Origin: Frankiaceae bacterium
Lineage (GTDB): Bacteria; Actinomycetota; Actinomycetes; Frankiales; Frankiaceae
Direction: 5' to 3'
Assembly: GCA_030840885.1 (NCBI GenBank)
Contig: JAVEDQ010000366.1
Coordinates: forward strand, 1-6,480
DNA length: 6,480 nt
Below, piece by piece: positions 1 to 6,480 of this stretch. Under the pieces are notes generated by a model that saw only the letters and a list, made by a program, of their open reading frames with translations, did no database searches and had not been told where the DNA came from. Position numbers and translations under genes: made by a program. Every line of letters starts with the position of its first letter. The stretch's first letter is position 1.

Positions 1-36
1 GGACTTGTGGCAGGTGCGGCGGTACGGCGGGAGTGG

Positions 37-1512
37 CTAGTAGGCCCCGTCGCTGCGGACGACGGCGCGCACCGTACGGCGGAGGATGCTCACGTCCAGG
101 CCGAGCCGCCAGTTGTCCACGTAGTCGATGTCGTACTCCAGGGCCTGGTCGCCCTTGATCGAGGAACGACCGCTGACCTGCCAGAGGCCGGTGATCCCCG
201 GCAGGACCCGCAGGCGGCGGTGTACCCGTCCGCTGCTCTGGTCCACCTCTGCGGGCAATGGGCGGGGGCCGATGAGGGACATGTTGCCGAGCACGACATT
301 GAACAGCTGAGGCAGCTCGTCCAGCGACGTCTTGCGGAGGAAGGCCCCGAAGCGGGTGATGCGGGGATCGCGCTCGAGCTTGAAGAACATCGAATCTTGA
401 CCTGCCTGCTCGGCGAGCGCGAGGAACTGCTCGGCCGAACCCTGCCGCATCGTGCGGAACTTGTAGACGACGAACGGAACTCCGTCGAGGCCTGTTCGTG
501 CCTGCTGGAACAGGGCCGGTCCGCTGCTCGTACAGCGGATCGCGACGGCGATGGCCGCGAGCAGGGGACTCAGGACGAGCACCCCGAGACCGGCAGCGAC
601 CCGCTCCACGATCGACTTCAAAGCCTTGCTGGGACCGGACAGCTGCGGGGCTGCGACGTGCACGGCGTTCAGCCCGTTCAGGTCGAGGCTGCGCAGGCGG
701 CTCCGGTCTGCCGCGACGGAGTCCGTGGAGAGCAGGAGTTCCACCTGCCGGTCGGCAAGCTCCCAGGCGAGTCTGCGCATCTCATCGACCGGCAGTCCGA
801 GGCTGGGGACCACCAGCAGGGCGCGGACGTCATGTGCCTCGACCTCGCGCAGCAGCGAGGACACCCGGTCGGCCGATGCCGGAGCGGCGGTGGCCTGGTG
901 CGGGCTCCGGGCCCGGGGGATCGGCCCCGCCTGGGTGTCGATGGAACTGTGGACCAGCGTGACGCGACGCGTGTCCCGGCTGTTCGCGAAGTGCTCCTGG
1001 GCCCGCAGGACGCCGTCGGCCGAGCCGGCGAGCATCAGGCGCAGCGGTGCGCGTCGACGGTCACTCGCGACGAGAACCAGCCGGGCCGCCAGGGTCAACG
1101 CGAACAGAAGAGCGAGTTCGAGCGCGGTGCGAGTCTGCACCTGGTCACTGAGCAGCAGCGACGGGCCGGCTACGAGGGCGGAGCTGACACCTGCCGCGAC
1201 CGCGACCGGACGGAGCTGTTCCCGTCGCGTCCGGAAGCCATCTTGCCGATAGCTCCCTGCGCTGCCGAGAGCGACCAGCCAGGTCAGGGCGAGACCTACC
1301 CCCAACAGGAGGCCGGCCCCGTCGTCGCCCCCGTCGTTCCGGGTGGCGACGAACGCGCTGGCAGCCACCGCCGGGACGATCGCCGTCAGATCCCCGGCCA
1401 GCAGCCGCCAGACATGCCCTGCCGCTGGGCCCGGCGAGGGGCGGCCGGATGCGACGGCAGCGGAGGCGGCCGCACGCGGGGAGGGCATGGGACGGGTGGA
1501 CATCACGGTCAT
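37..1512 (-). CDS. Polyprenyl-phosphate sugar-1-phosphate transferase (WcaJ/RfbP-type, initiates exopolysaccharide)
   Basis: Likely transfers a sugar-1-phosphate from a nucleotide sugar to undecaprenyl phosphate at the inner face of the membrane, the first step of exopolysaccharide repeat-unit assembly. The 491-residue protein has the family's usual length and order: an Ala/Pro-rich N-terminus, four hydrophobic segments (about 36-57, 66-86, 100-121, 129-149), a soluble middle domain, then the C-terminal bacterial sugar transferase domain. That domain begins with a re-entrant hydrophobic helix (about 303-325, with Pro316), followed by KFRTM (351-355), the catalytic Asp-Glu pair in TSLDELPQ (D398, E399), GPRP (415-418) and PGITGLWQVSGR (438-449). 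I chose the ATG at 1512 because GGAG lies 6 nt upstream. The frame stays open to an ATG at 1644, but those 44 extra residues have no ribosome binding site and no family resemblance. The usual K-R-x-x-D before the re-entrant helix reads K-S-I-V-E (299-303). The gene is divergent from the glycosyltransferase operon. The sugar donor is unknown. Confidence 0.93.
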   Translation of the reverse strand: MTVMSTRPMPSPRAAASAAVASGRPSPGPAAGHVWRLLAGDLTAIVPAVAASAFVATRNDGGDDGAGLLLGVGLALTWLVALGSAGSYRQDGFRTRREQLRPVAVAAGVSSALVAGPSLLLSDQVQTRTALELALLFALTLAARLVLVASDRRRAPLRLMLAGSADGVLRAQEHFANSRDTRRVTLVHSSIDTQAGPIPRARSPHQATAAPASADRVSSLLREVEAHDVRALLVVPSLGLPVDEMRRLAWELADRQVELLLSTDSVAADRSRLRSLDLNGLNAVHVAAPQLSGPSKALKSIVERVAAGLGVLVLSPLLAAIAVAIRCTSSGPALFQQARTGLDGVPFVVYKFRTMRQGSAEQFLALAEQAGQDSMFFKLERDPRITRFGAFLRKTSLDELPQLFNVVLGNMSLIGPRPLPAEVDQSSGRVHRRLRVLPGITGLWQVSGRSSIKGDQALEYDIDYVDNWRLGLDVSILRRTVRAVVRSDGAY

Positions 1513-1518
1513 GAGGTG

Positions 1519-1522
1519 CTCC
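1519..1522 (-). promoter_or_regulatory. Ribosome binding site of the sugar transferase
   Basis: On the minus strand GGAG lies 6 nt before the ATG at 1512. This decides the start in favour of 1512. The ATG at 1503 would sit 15 nt from the same GGAG, and the ATG at 1644 has no comparable site. Confidence 0.7.
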
Positions 1523-1611
1523 GGGGGCGGGAGGCCCGGCAGTTGGTCACGACGACGACCCGGGGTGGGTGTGATCGAGGCGTCGCATGACTGCGCCGCT
1601 GAGGAGTTTCT

Positions 1612-1623
1612 CGGGACGTCCCG
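1612..1623. repeat. 12-bp perfect palindrome CGGGACGTCCCG in the divergent promoter region
   Basis: The 12 bases read the same on both strands with no spacer. The element lies about 100 bp from the sugar transferase start and 88 bp from the glycosyltransferase start, directly beside the direct repeat. It is a candidate operator by position only. In DNA this GC-rich, a palindrome of this length can arise by chance. Confidence 0.4.
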
Positions 1624-1648
1624 CGCCAACTGAAGACCCGCCAACCGA
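1624..1648. repeat. Direct repeat CGCCAACYGA, two copies with 15-bp period
   Basis: The copies are at 1624-1633 (CGCCAACTGA) and 1639-1648 (CGCCAACCGA), matching at 9 of 10 bases. On the minus strand each copy contains TTGGCG. Tandem sites of this kind beside a palindrome suit binding of a transcription factor, but no regulator family is recognised and none is encoded in the window. Confidence 0.45.
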
Positions 1649-1700
1649 AATTCAGGAAACGCGCCGCGTCGTCGATGGGAGCTGGTCGGTCAGCGGTGAA

Positions 1701-1704
1701 AGGA
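1701..1704 (+). promoter_or_regulatory. Ribosome binding site deciding the GTG start at 1711
   Basis: AGGA, within GAAAGGA, ends 6 nt before GTG at 1711. The upstream in-frame ATG at 1675 has only GC-rich sequence in front of it, with no purine-rich site, so GTG 1711 is preferred. Confidence 0.75.
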
Positions 1705-1710
1705 CGACGC

Positions 1711-3036
1711 GTGCGGGTTCTCGTAGCACACAATGCATATCGATCGGACCAACCATCGGGTGAGAACGCGGTGGTCGACGACGAGATCGCCTCGCTGCGC
1801 GCCGTGCCGGGGGTCGAGGTCATCGAGTTCCGGCGGTCGAGCGACGAGATCGACGAGTTCGGGCCGCTCGCCAGACTCGCACTCCCGCTCCGGCCCCTTT
1901 GGTCGCCCGGCAGTCAGCGCCAGCTGCGCGAGGTCATCAGCAGCACACGTCCCGATGTGCTGCACCTGCACAACCCCTACCCCCTGATCTCGCCGATGGT
2001 CGTCCGGACCGCGAAGGCCGCCGGCGTTCCTGTCGTCCAGACCGTGCACAACCACCGCCTCGCCTGCGTCTCCGGCACGCTGGAGCGGGCCGGCGCCTCC
2101 TGTGACGCCTGTGTCGGGAAGCGCTTCCCCACCCCGTCCGTCCGCCACGGCTGCTACCGCGGCTCGCGGGCCCAGAGCCTGGTGATGGCTGGAACGCTGG
2201 CTGTTCACAAGCCCACATGGCAGCTCGTCGACCGTTTCCTGGCGCTCACGCCTGCCCTGGTGGCATTCCTCGGGCGTTGTGGAATTCGTGCGGAGCAGAT
2301 AACGGTGAAGGCCAACAGCGTTCCCGAGCCGGATGCCGTGACATTCGGCGGCGAGGGCTTCGTCTACGTCGGCCGACTCGTCGAGGAGAAGGGCATCCGG
2401 CTGCTCCTGGACGCCTGGACCCGGTACCCGGTGGGCTCGCTGGGACCGCTGCACGTCGTCGGCTCCGGTCCGTTGGACGGGCACGTGGCGCAGGTGGCCT
2501 CGACGCGTCCGGACATCCTGGTTCACGGGCGGCTGACGCCCGCCGAGACCATGGCGGTCATGCGCCGGGCGCGCGTCACCGTCATCCCGTCGACCTGTCC
2601 GGAGACGTTCTCGCGGGTGGCGGCGGAGTCGCTCGCCCTGGCCCGACCGGTCCTGGCCACGAACGTCGGCGGCCTGCCGCACGTGGTGCCGCAGGACGGG
2701 GGTTGGCTCACCGCGCCGACGGTCGACGGGCTGTGGCACGGACTTCGTCGCGCCGCCGACGAGGCTTCGGACGCCCACGGACGAGTCGCACGGCTCGCCT
2801 ACGTGGAGCGCTACAGCGAAGCCGTGGTGACGGCTCAGCTCCTCGGCGTCTACGACTCACTGGTCGCACGCGAGCCGTCGGTCGCGACCCCGGCCCCGAC
2901 CGACGTTCCGGTGCCGGCGCCGCGCCGCGCACCCGATGCCCTCTCCGAGCGGTCGGGCCGCCGGGTTCCCGCGGCCCCGAGTGGAGACGGTTCCGGCGCG
3001 GAGACGCCCGGTGCTGCGGACCCATGGCACCTGTGA
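1711..3036 (+). CDS. GT4-family glycosyltransferase with Cys cluster and Pro-rich tail
   Basis: Retaining GT-B glycosyltransferase of family GT4, expected to add a sugar from a nucleotide donor to the lipid-linked repeat unit in the cytoplasm. From GTG 1711 it has 441 residues and opens as MRVLVAHNAYRSDQPSGEN, a first Rossmann strand and glycine loop typical of the family. The acceptor-side domain has HLHNPYPLISP and four cysteines (C119, C131, C134, C148) in the pattern C-x11-C-x2-C-x13-C, seen in a subset of GT4 enzymes and possibly structural or metal-binding. The donor domain has GRLVEEKG (221-228, K227) and the E-x7-E motif (E298, E306, in PETFSRVAAE), followed by a Gly-Gly-Leu-Pro turn. 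Residues from about 388 to the end form a Pro/Ala/Ser/Arg-rich tail without recognised fold. It is the first gene of the plus-strand operon and overlaps the next gene by up to 13 nt. Donor and acceptor sugars are unknown. Confidence 0.9.
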   Translation: MRVLVAHNAYRSDQPSGENAVVDDEIASLRAVPGVEVIEFRRSSDEIDEFGPLARLALPLRPLWSPGSQRQLREVISSTRPDVLHLHNPYPLISPMVVRTAKAAGVPVVQTVHNHRLACVSGTLERAGASCDACVGKRFPTPSVRHGCYRGSRAQSLVMAGTLAVHKPTWQLVDRFLALTPALVAFLGRCGIRAEQITVKANSVPEPDAVTFGGEGFVYVGRLVEEKGIRLLLDAWTRYPVGSLGPLHVVGSGPLDGHVAQVASTRPDILVHGRLTPAETMAVMRRARVTVIPSTCPETFSRVAAESLALARPVLATNVGGLPHVVPQDGGWLTAPTVDGLWHGLRRAADEASDAHGRVARLAYVERYSEAVVTAQLLGVYDSLVAREPSVATPAPTDVPVPAPRRAPDALSERSGRRVPAAPSGDGSGAETPGAADPWHL

Positions 3037-4301
3037 CACCCGTCCCGCGCCCGCAGACGCGATCCTTCGCCGCCCCCTCCGATGACGACCCCTCGCCTCG
3101 CTCCGAGGGCGCCCTGCTGGTCGTGACCAACGTGCTGTCGCACTACCGGGTGCCGCTCTTCCAGGCCCTGAGCGACGAACTGGACGTTCGCTTCGTCTTC
3201 TTCTCCGACGGTCAGGAGCAGTACTGGCGCAACGGCAACAGCCCGCTCGGCGGCCTGTCGGGCAAGGTCCTGCCCGGACGGTGGGTCGGACGGACCCGGA
3301 TCCCCCGGGGTCTCGTCGGCGAGATCACCAGCGGCGAGCACGACGTCGTCGTCAAGTGCATCAACGGCAAGGTGGCCCTTCCCGTCGCCTACCTGGCCGC
3401 GCGGTTCTCCGGGCGGCGCTTCGTCCTGTGGACCGGTATCTGGCAGCACCCGCGGGCTCGCCTCCACCGGCTGAGCGCGCCGCTCGTCCGCGCCATCTAC
3501 CGACGGGCGGACGCCGTTCTCACCTACGGTCGTCACGTCAGCCGCTACCTCGAGGAGCAGGGCGTCGACCCCTCGCGTGTCCGGGTGGCGGTCCAGGCCG
3601 TCGACCTCGACATCTTCCGCAGCGAGACGCGAGCCCCACGAACCCCCGCCGACGGCCCGGCCCAGCTGCTGTACGTCGGCCGGCTGGAGACGGCGAAGGG
3701 ACCCCAGGTCCTTCTCGAGGCCGTCGCGAACCTGATCGAACGCGGGCACGACGTGCGATGCACGTTCGTGGGGGAGGGACCGTTGGGACCGAGCCTGCGG
3801 CAACGGGTCGACCAGCTCGGCATCGCGGAGCAGGTGCGGTTCGCCGGTCGGGTGCCGAACCCGGAGCTGCCGGCCACCTACCGGAGCGCCGACGTCACGG
3901 TCGTCCCGTCGATCCTCACCGACGACTTCGCCGAACCCTGGAGCCTCGCCGTCAACGAGGCGATGGGCTGCGGTTCCCTGGTTGTTGCCAGCACCGCCGT
4001 CGGTGCCGTGCGCGACGGGCTCGTGAGCGACGGCAGGACCGGCCTGACCTTCGCCTGGGGAGACGTCGGAGCACTCACCGATGCGCTGGCGGCCGCGCTG
4101 ACCGACCCGACACGGTCGGCGGAGCTGGCCGAGGCAGGGCGCAACGAGGTCCAGCGCTACTCCTACCGTCACGCGGCGGCCGCCTTCGTGCAGGCTGCGG
4201 AGCTTGCCCGCACGCGGGGCCGGCGCAGTGCTCGACCGGGTCGGACCCCCAGCCCGCTCCGCCGAATGGCGGTGTCAACGAAGCGGGACGCTTGCCGATA
4301 G
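3024..4301 (+). CDS. GT4-family glycosyltransferase
   Basis: Second GT4 glycosyltransferase of the operon, expected to act in the cytoplasm on the lipid-linked glycan. It has 425 residues if started at ATG 3024. The first 30 residues are a Pro/Ser/Asp-rich lead, then LLVVTNVLSHYRVPLF (31-46) begins the N-terminal Rossmann domain. The C-terminal donor domain has LLYVGRLETAKGP with K225, GEGPLG, and the E-x7-E motif (E304, E312, in EPWSLAVNE). The C-terminus is a short basic tail. The gene overlaps the end of the preceding GT4 gene. A GTG at 3033 would give the classic GTGA stop-start overlap and a protein three residues shorter. Neither start has a strong ribosome binding site, so translational coupling is likely and the exact start is uncertain. 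The reading frame stays open upstream to 2217, but that part is an Arg/Gly/Pro-rich shadow of the preceding gene. Confidence 0.9.
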   Translation: MAPVTPVPRPQTRSFAAPSDDDPSPRSEGALLVVTNVLSHYRVPLFQALSDELDVRFVFFSDGQEQYWRNGNSPLGGLSGKVLPGRWVGRTRIPRGLVGEITSGEHDVVVKCINGKVALPVAYLAARFSGRRFVLWTGIWQHPRARLHRLSAPLVRAIYRRADAVLTYGRHVSRYLEEQGVDPSRVRVAVQAVDLDIFRSETRAPRTPADGPAQLLYVGRLETAKGPQVLLEAVANLIERGHDVRCTFVGEGPLGPSLRQRVDQLGIAEQVRFAGRVPNPELPATYRSADVTVVPSILTDDFAEPWSLAVNEAMGCGSLVVASTAVGAVRDGLVSDGRTGLTFAWGDVGALTDALAAALTDPTRSAELAEAGRNEVQRYSYRHAAAAFVQAAELARTRGRRSARPGRTPSPLRRMAVSTKRDACR

Positions 4302-4302
4302 G
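4300..4302 (+). promoter_or_regulatory. Short ribosome binding site of the lipoprotein glycosidase
   Basis: AGG within ATAGGT ends 6 nt before ATG 4309 and overlaps the stop codon of the upstream gene. It is weak, which fits translation coupled to the preceding gene only 7 bp away. Confidence 0.45.
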
Positions 4303-4308
4303 TCTGAC

Positions 4309-5562
4309 ATGCCACGACGGTCGAGACGAGCACCCCTGCGACTGCCCGGTTTCCTTGCCGCAGTCCTGATCCTGCCCCTGCTGCTGCTCAACGGCTGCAC
4401 CTCGGGCTCGGGCAGCGGCGGGATGATCGGGTCGGACTTCTTCGGGATGCACGTCCACCGCCTCACTCCGGACCAAGGCACCGTCGCCACCCCCTGGCCG
4501 AACGCGTCCTTCGGATCGCTCCGGTTGTGGGACTCGGGCACGACCTGGGCGAAGCTGCAGCCGACCCCCACGACCTGGGACTTCAGCAAGCTCGACGCGC
4601 AGGTCGACCAGGCGCGCCAGCACGGGGCCAGCGTGCTCCTCGTCCTCGGGCAGACGCCGACGTGGGCATCCGCGAGGCCGGGCCAGGCCAGCGGGTACGG
4701 GGCCGGAGCCGGCGCCGAGCCGAAGGACTTCCTCGCCTGGCAGCGCTACGTCCGGACCGTCGTCGAGCGCTACCGCGGCCGCATCTCCGCCTACGAGGTG
4801 TGGAACGAGCCGGTCGAGGCTCGGTACTACACAGGCACGCCGGAGACGTTGGGCCGGCTCACGAAGCTCGCCGCCGCCGAGATCCGGCGAGCCGACCCCG
4901 CGGCCAAGGTGGTCTCGGCGTCGCCGTACGCCCAGGGCCCCAACAACACCTGGCTCCGGCGGTACCTGGCCACCGGCGCCGGGTCGGTGGTCGACGCCCT
5001 CGGCGTGCATCTCTACGCGCAGGTGCCGGAGGTCGCGCTCGACGGTTACGCCACGATGCGCCGGGCCTTCAACGACCTCGGCCTGGGTGCCAAACCGGTG
5101 TGGGTCACCGAGACCGGTTACCGCCGTAACCCCGGCGAGGGCGGCTACTCCGACAACGCCATGCGCGGCATCGTGCTCCGCAGTCACCTGATGCTCGCCG
5201 CGCAGGGAGTTGCCCGCGTCTACTGGTACGCGTGGGACAACCAGGGCTGGGTCGGGGTCAAGATGACCCAGCCCGACAGCAGGGCGCTCGCCGCCGGCGG
5301 CGTTGGATACCAGCAGACGGTCGCTGCCCTCACCGGAGCCAAGGTGCTTTCCTGCCATGCGGCGACGACCGGGCTGTCCTCGTGCACCGTCTCCAAGAAC
5401 GCCAAGCGCAGCACGTACTACTGGACCTCCTCGGGCTACCGGACGATGCGGTTGCCCGCCGGGACAACGGGCGTGCAGCCCTTCGGCGGTACATGGCGGC
5501 CCGAGTGGGCAGGTCACAACCTTCTCGTGACCGGCCTGCCGGTCCAGGTGACCCTGCGCTGA
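4309..5562 (+). CDS. Lipoprotein glycoside hydrolase, GH39-like (clan GH-A TIM barrel)
   Basis: Probable surface lipoprotein that hydrolyses a glycosidic bond in a polysaccharide, perhaps the polymer made by this locus. From ATG 4309 it has 417 residues. The N-terminus is basic (RRSRR), followed by a hydrophobic stretch from about 14 to 27 and a lipobox-like LNGC with Cys30 as the predicted lipidated residue, then a Gly/Ser linker. The barrel starts with DFFGMHVHRL. The acid/base candidate is E167 in VWNEP and the nucleophile candidate is E268 in WVTETGY, 101 residues apart, as expected for strands 4 and 7 of clan GH-A enzymes. WYAWDNQGW follows near the active site. C349 and C359 could form a disulphide in the C-terminal beta domain. 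The family call (GH39-like rather than GH5 or another GH-A family) rests on the overall motif pattern. It is the last gene of the operon. It resembles in role the PslG glycosidase of Pseudomonas Psl loci, but orthology is not claimed. Asn in the lipobox is not the commonest residue there. Confidence 0.82.
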   Translation: MPRRSRRAPLRLPGFLAAVLILPLLLLNGCTSGSGSGGMIGSDFFGMHVHRLTPDQGTVATPWPNASFGSLRLWDSGTTWAKLQPTPTTWDFSKLDAQVDQARQHGASVLLVLGQTPTWASARPGQASGYGAGAGAEPKDFLAWQRYVRTVVERYRGRISAYEVWNEPVEARYYTGTPETLGRLTKLAAAEIRRADPAAKVVSASPYAQGPNNTWLRRYLATGAGSVVDALGVHLYAQVPEVALDGYATMRRAFNDLGLGAKPVWVTETGYRRNPGEGGYSDNAMRGIVLRSHLMLAAQGVARVYWYAWDNQGWVGVKMTQPDSRALAAGGVGYQQTVAALTGAKVLSCHAATTGLSSCTVSKNAKRSTYYWTSSGYRTMRLPAGTTGVQPFGGTWRPEWAGHNLLVTGLPVQVTLR

Positions 5563-5592
5563 GGTCCGAGACGTACCGGTACCTGCGCTGAG
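5553..5592 (+). repeat. Short direct repeat at the 3' end of the glycosidase gene
   Basis: CCTGCGCTGAG occurs at 5553-5563, spanning the stop codon, and again at 5582-5592. The two copies are 29 bp apart and flank a 10-bp palindrome GTACCGGTAC (5573-5582). It may be the trace of a small duplication. No function is evident. Confidence 0.4.
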
Positions 5593-5598
5593 ACGACG

Positions 5599-5633
5599 AC
5601 AGCGGCCCTGACCGACGAGGTCAGGGCCGCTGT
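5599..5633. terminator. Strong hairpin terminator between convergent genes
   Basis: The left arm 5599-5613 and the right arm 5619-5633 form a perfect 15-bp stem around a 5-nt loop (GACGA). It begins 36 nt after the glycosidase stop. The plus-strand continuation is TCTCGTTG, which lacks a real T run, as is common for hairpin terminators in high-GC actinobacteria. Being symmetric and placed between convergent genes, it probably serves both directions. Confidence 0.8.
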
Positions 5634-5663
5634 TCTCGTTGCCATGGTCCGGTTGCATGCTGC

Positions 5664-5679
5664 AGCAGACGCGTCTGCT
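5664..5679. repeat. 16-bp perfect palindrome AGCAGACGCGTCTGCT
   Basis: This perfect inverted repeat without spacer lies 61 nt downstream of the minus-strand GT2 stop codon. It overlaps a second palindrome, TGCTGCAGCA (5658-5667). It may help end transcription of the GT2 gene or bind a protein. With no spacer it would make only a short hairpin, so a terminator role is weakly supported. Confidence 0.4.
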
Positions 5680-5685
5680 AGGGCG

Positions 5686-5703
5686 ACCACCCGCACCACC
5701 CGC
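5686..5703. repeat. 9-bp tandem repeat, two copies (ACCACCCGC)
   Basis: ACCACCCGC occurs twice in direct succession and is followed by ACCG, the start of a third partial copy. It lies in the spacer after the GT2 gene. It is a simple low-complexity repeat with no evident role. Confidence 0.4.
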
Positions 5704-5739
5704 ACCGCGCGGGAGCAGCGGCGCCACCGCGGGACGTCG

Positions 5740-6480
<741 letters not shown>

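Larger units (their letters stand above)
1513..1710. promoter_or_regulatory. Divergent intergenic region, presumed bidirectional promoter
   Basis: About 198 bp separate the chosen starts of two divergent genes, so promoters for both should lie here. Reading both strands, there is not one TA dinucleotide, so no TAnnnT-type -10 box exists for either gene. The most AT-rich patch is around 1645-1660. A 12-bp palindrome (1612-1623) and a 10-bp imperfect direct repeat (1624-1648) lie side by side and could be regulator binding sites. That promoters are present is inferred from gene layout, not from recognised boxes. Confidence 0.5.

Noticed and set aside
7..1590. 527-codon plus-strand open frame opposite the sugar transferase
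   Set aside because: Its translation is low-complexity Glu/Arg/Gly/Gln-rich sequence with no family motif, while the minus strand carries a full sugar transferase. Long antisense frames are expected at this GC content.
1513..1644. 44-residue N-terminal extension of the sugar transferase
   Set aside because: The ATG at 1644 has no ribosome binding site, whereas GGAG sits at ideal distance from the ATG at 1512. The extension matches nothing typical of the family.
1655..1688. Possible ECF-sigma promoter (GGAAAC followed by GTC)
   Set aside because: The spacing between the two parts does not fit the usual pattern, and such short words are frequent in this DNA.
1690..2778. 362-codon minus-strand open frame opposite the first GT4
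   Set aside because: Arg/Gly/Asp-rich without recognisable domains; the plus strand holds clear GT4 motifs.
2217..3023. Upstream extension of the second GT4 frame
   Set aside because: The 269 extra residues are a shadow of the first GT4 in another frame, rich in Arg and Gly. The recognisable fold begins only after 3024.
2850..4172. 440-codon minus-strand open frame opposite the second GT4
   Set aside because: No motif, compositionally biased, and fully covered by a convincing plus-strand gene.
4309..4398. Possible twin-arginine export signal on the glycosidase
   Set aside because: Arginine pairs are present, but the residues around them do not form the S-R-R-x-F-L-K pattern. The lipobox and hydrophobic stretch fit ordinary lipoprotein export.
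4075..5727. 550-codon minus-strand open frame opposite the glycosidase
   Set aside because: It crosses the terminator hairpin and two plus-strand genes, and its product is Arg/Gly/Pro-rich without any domain.

Overview
This is a very GC-rich window with five protein-coding genes. Codons favour G or C in the third position, several starts are GTG or ATG with short GGAG/AGGA ribosome binding sites, and long spurious ORFs lie opposite the real genes. All of this points to a high-GC actinobacterium. The genus cannot be fixed from the sequence alone. The gene content is that of an exopolysaccharide or capsule biosynthesis locus: one initiating sugar-phosphate transferase, three glycosyltransferases and one surface-anchored glycoside hydrolase.

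Layout: positions 37-1512 on the minus strand encode a polyprenyl-phosphate sugar-1-phosphate transferase (WcaJ/RfbP type). A divergent intergenic region of about 200 bp follows (1513-1710). It carries a 12-bp palindrome and a 10-bp imperfect direct repeat, and has no TA dinucleotide at all. Three tightly packed plus-strand genes come next: two GT4 glycosyltransferases (1711-3036 and 3024-4301, overlapping) and a GH39-like lipoprotein glycosidase (4309-5562, 7 bp downstream). They look like one transcription unit. A strong 15-bp-stem hairpin at 5599-5633 separates them from a convergent minus-strand GT2 glycosyltransferase (5740 to beyond 6480), whose N-terminus lies outside the window.

Inferred joint role: the minus-strand transferase loads the first sugar phosphate onto the undecaprenyl carrier at the membrane. 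The GT4 and GT2 enzymes then extend the repeat unit from nucleotide-sugar donors on the cytoplasmic side. The lipoprotein glycosidase, outside the membrane, could trim, release or edit the finished polymer, as is known for glycosidases in other exopolysaccharide loci such as PslG of the Pseudomonas Psl system. The sugar specificities cannot be read from the sequence. No flippase, polymerase, tRNA, rRNA, CRISPR array or mobile element was seen. I did not find a clearly undescribed system. The items most worth a second look are the EPS-linked glycosidase, the hexanucleotide repeat inside the GT2 gene, the motif substitutions in the initiating transferase, and the unusual divergent promoter region.
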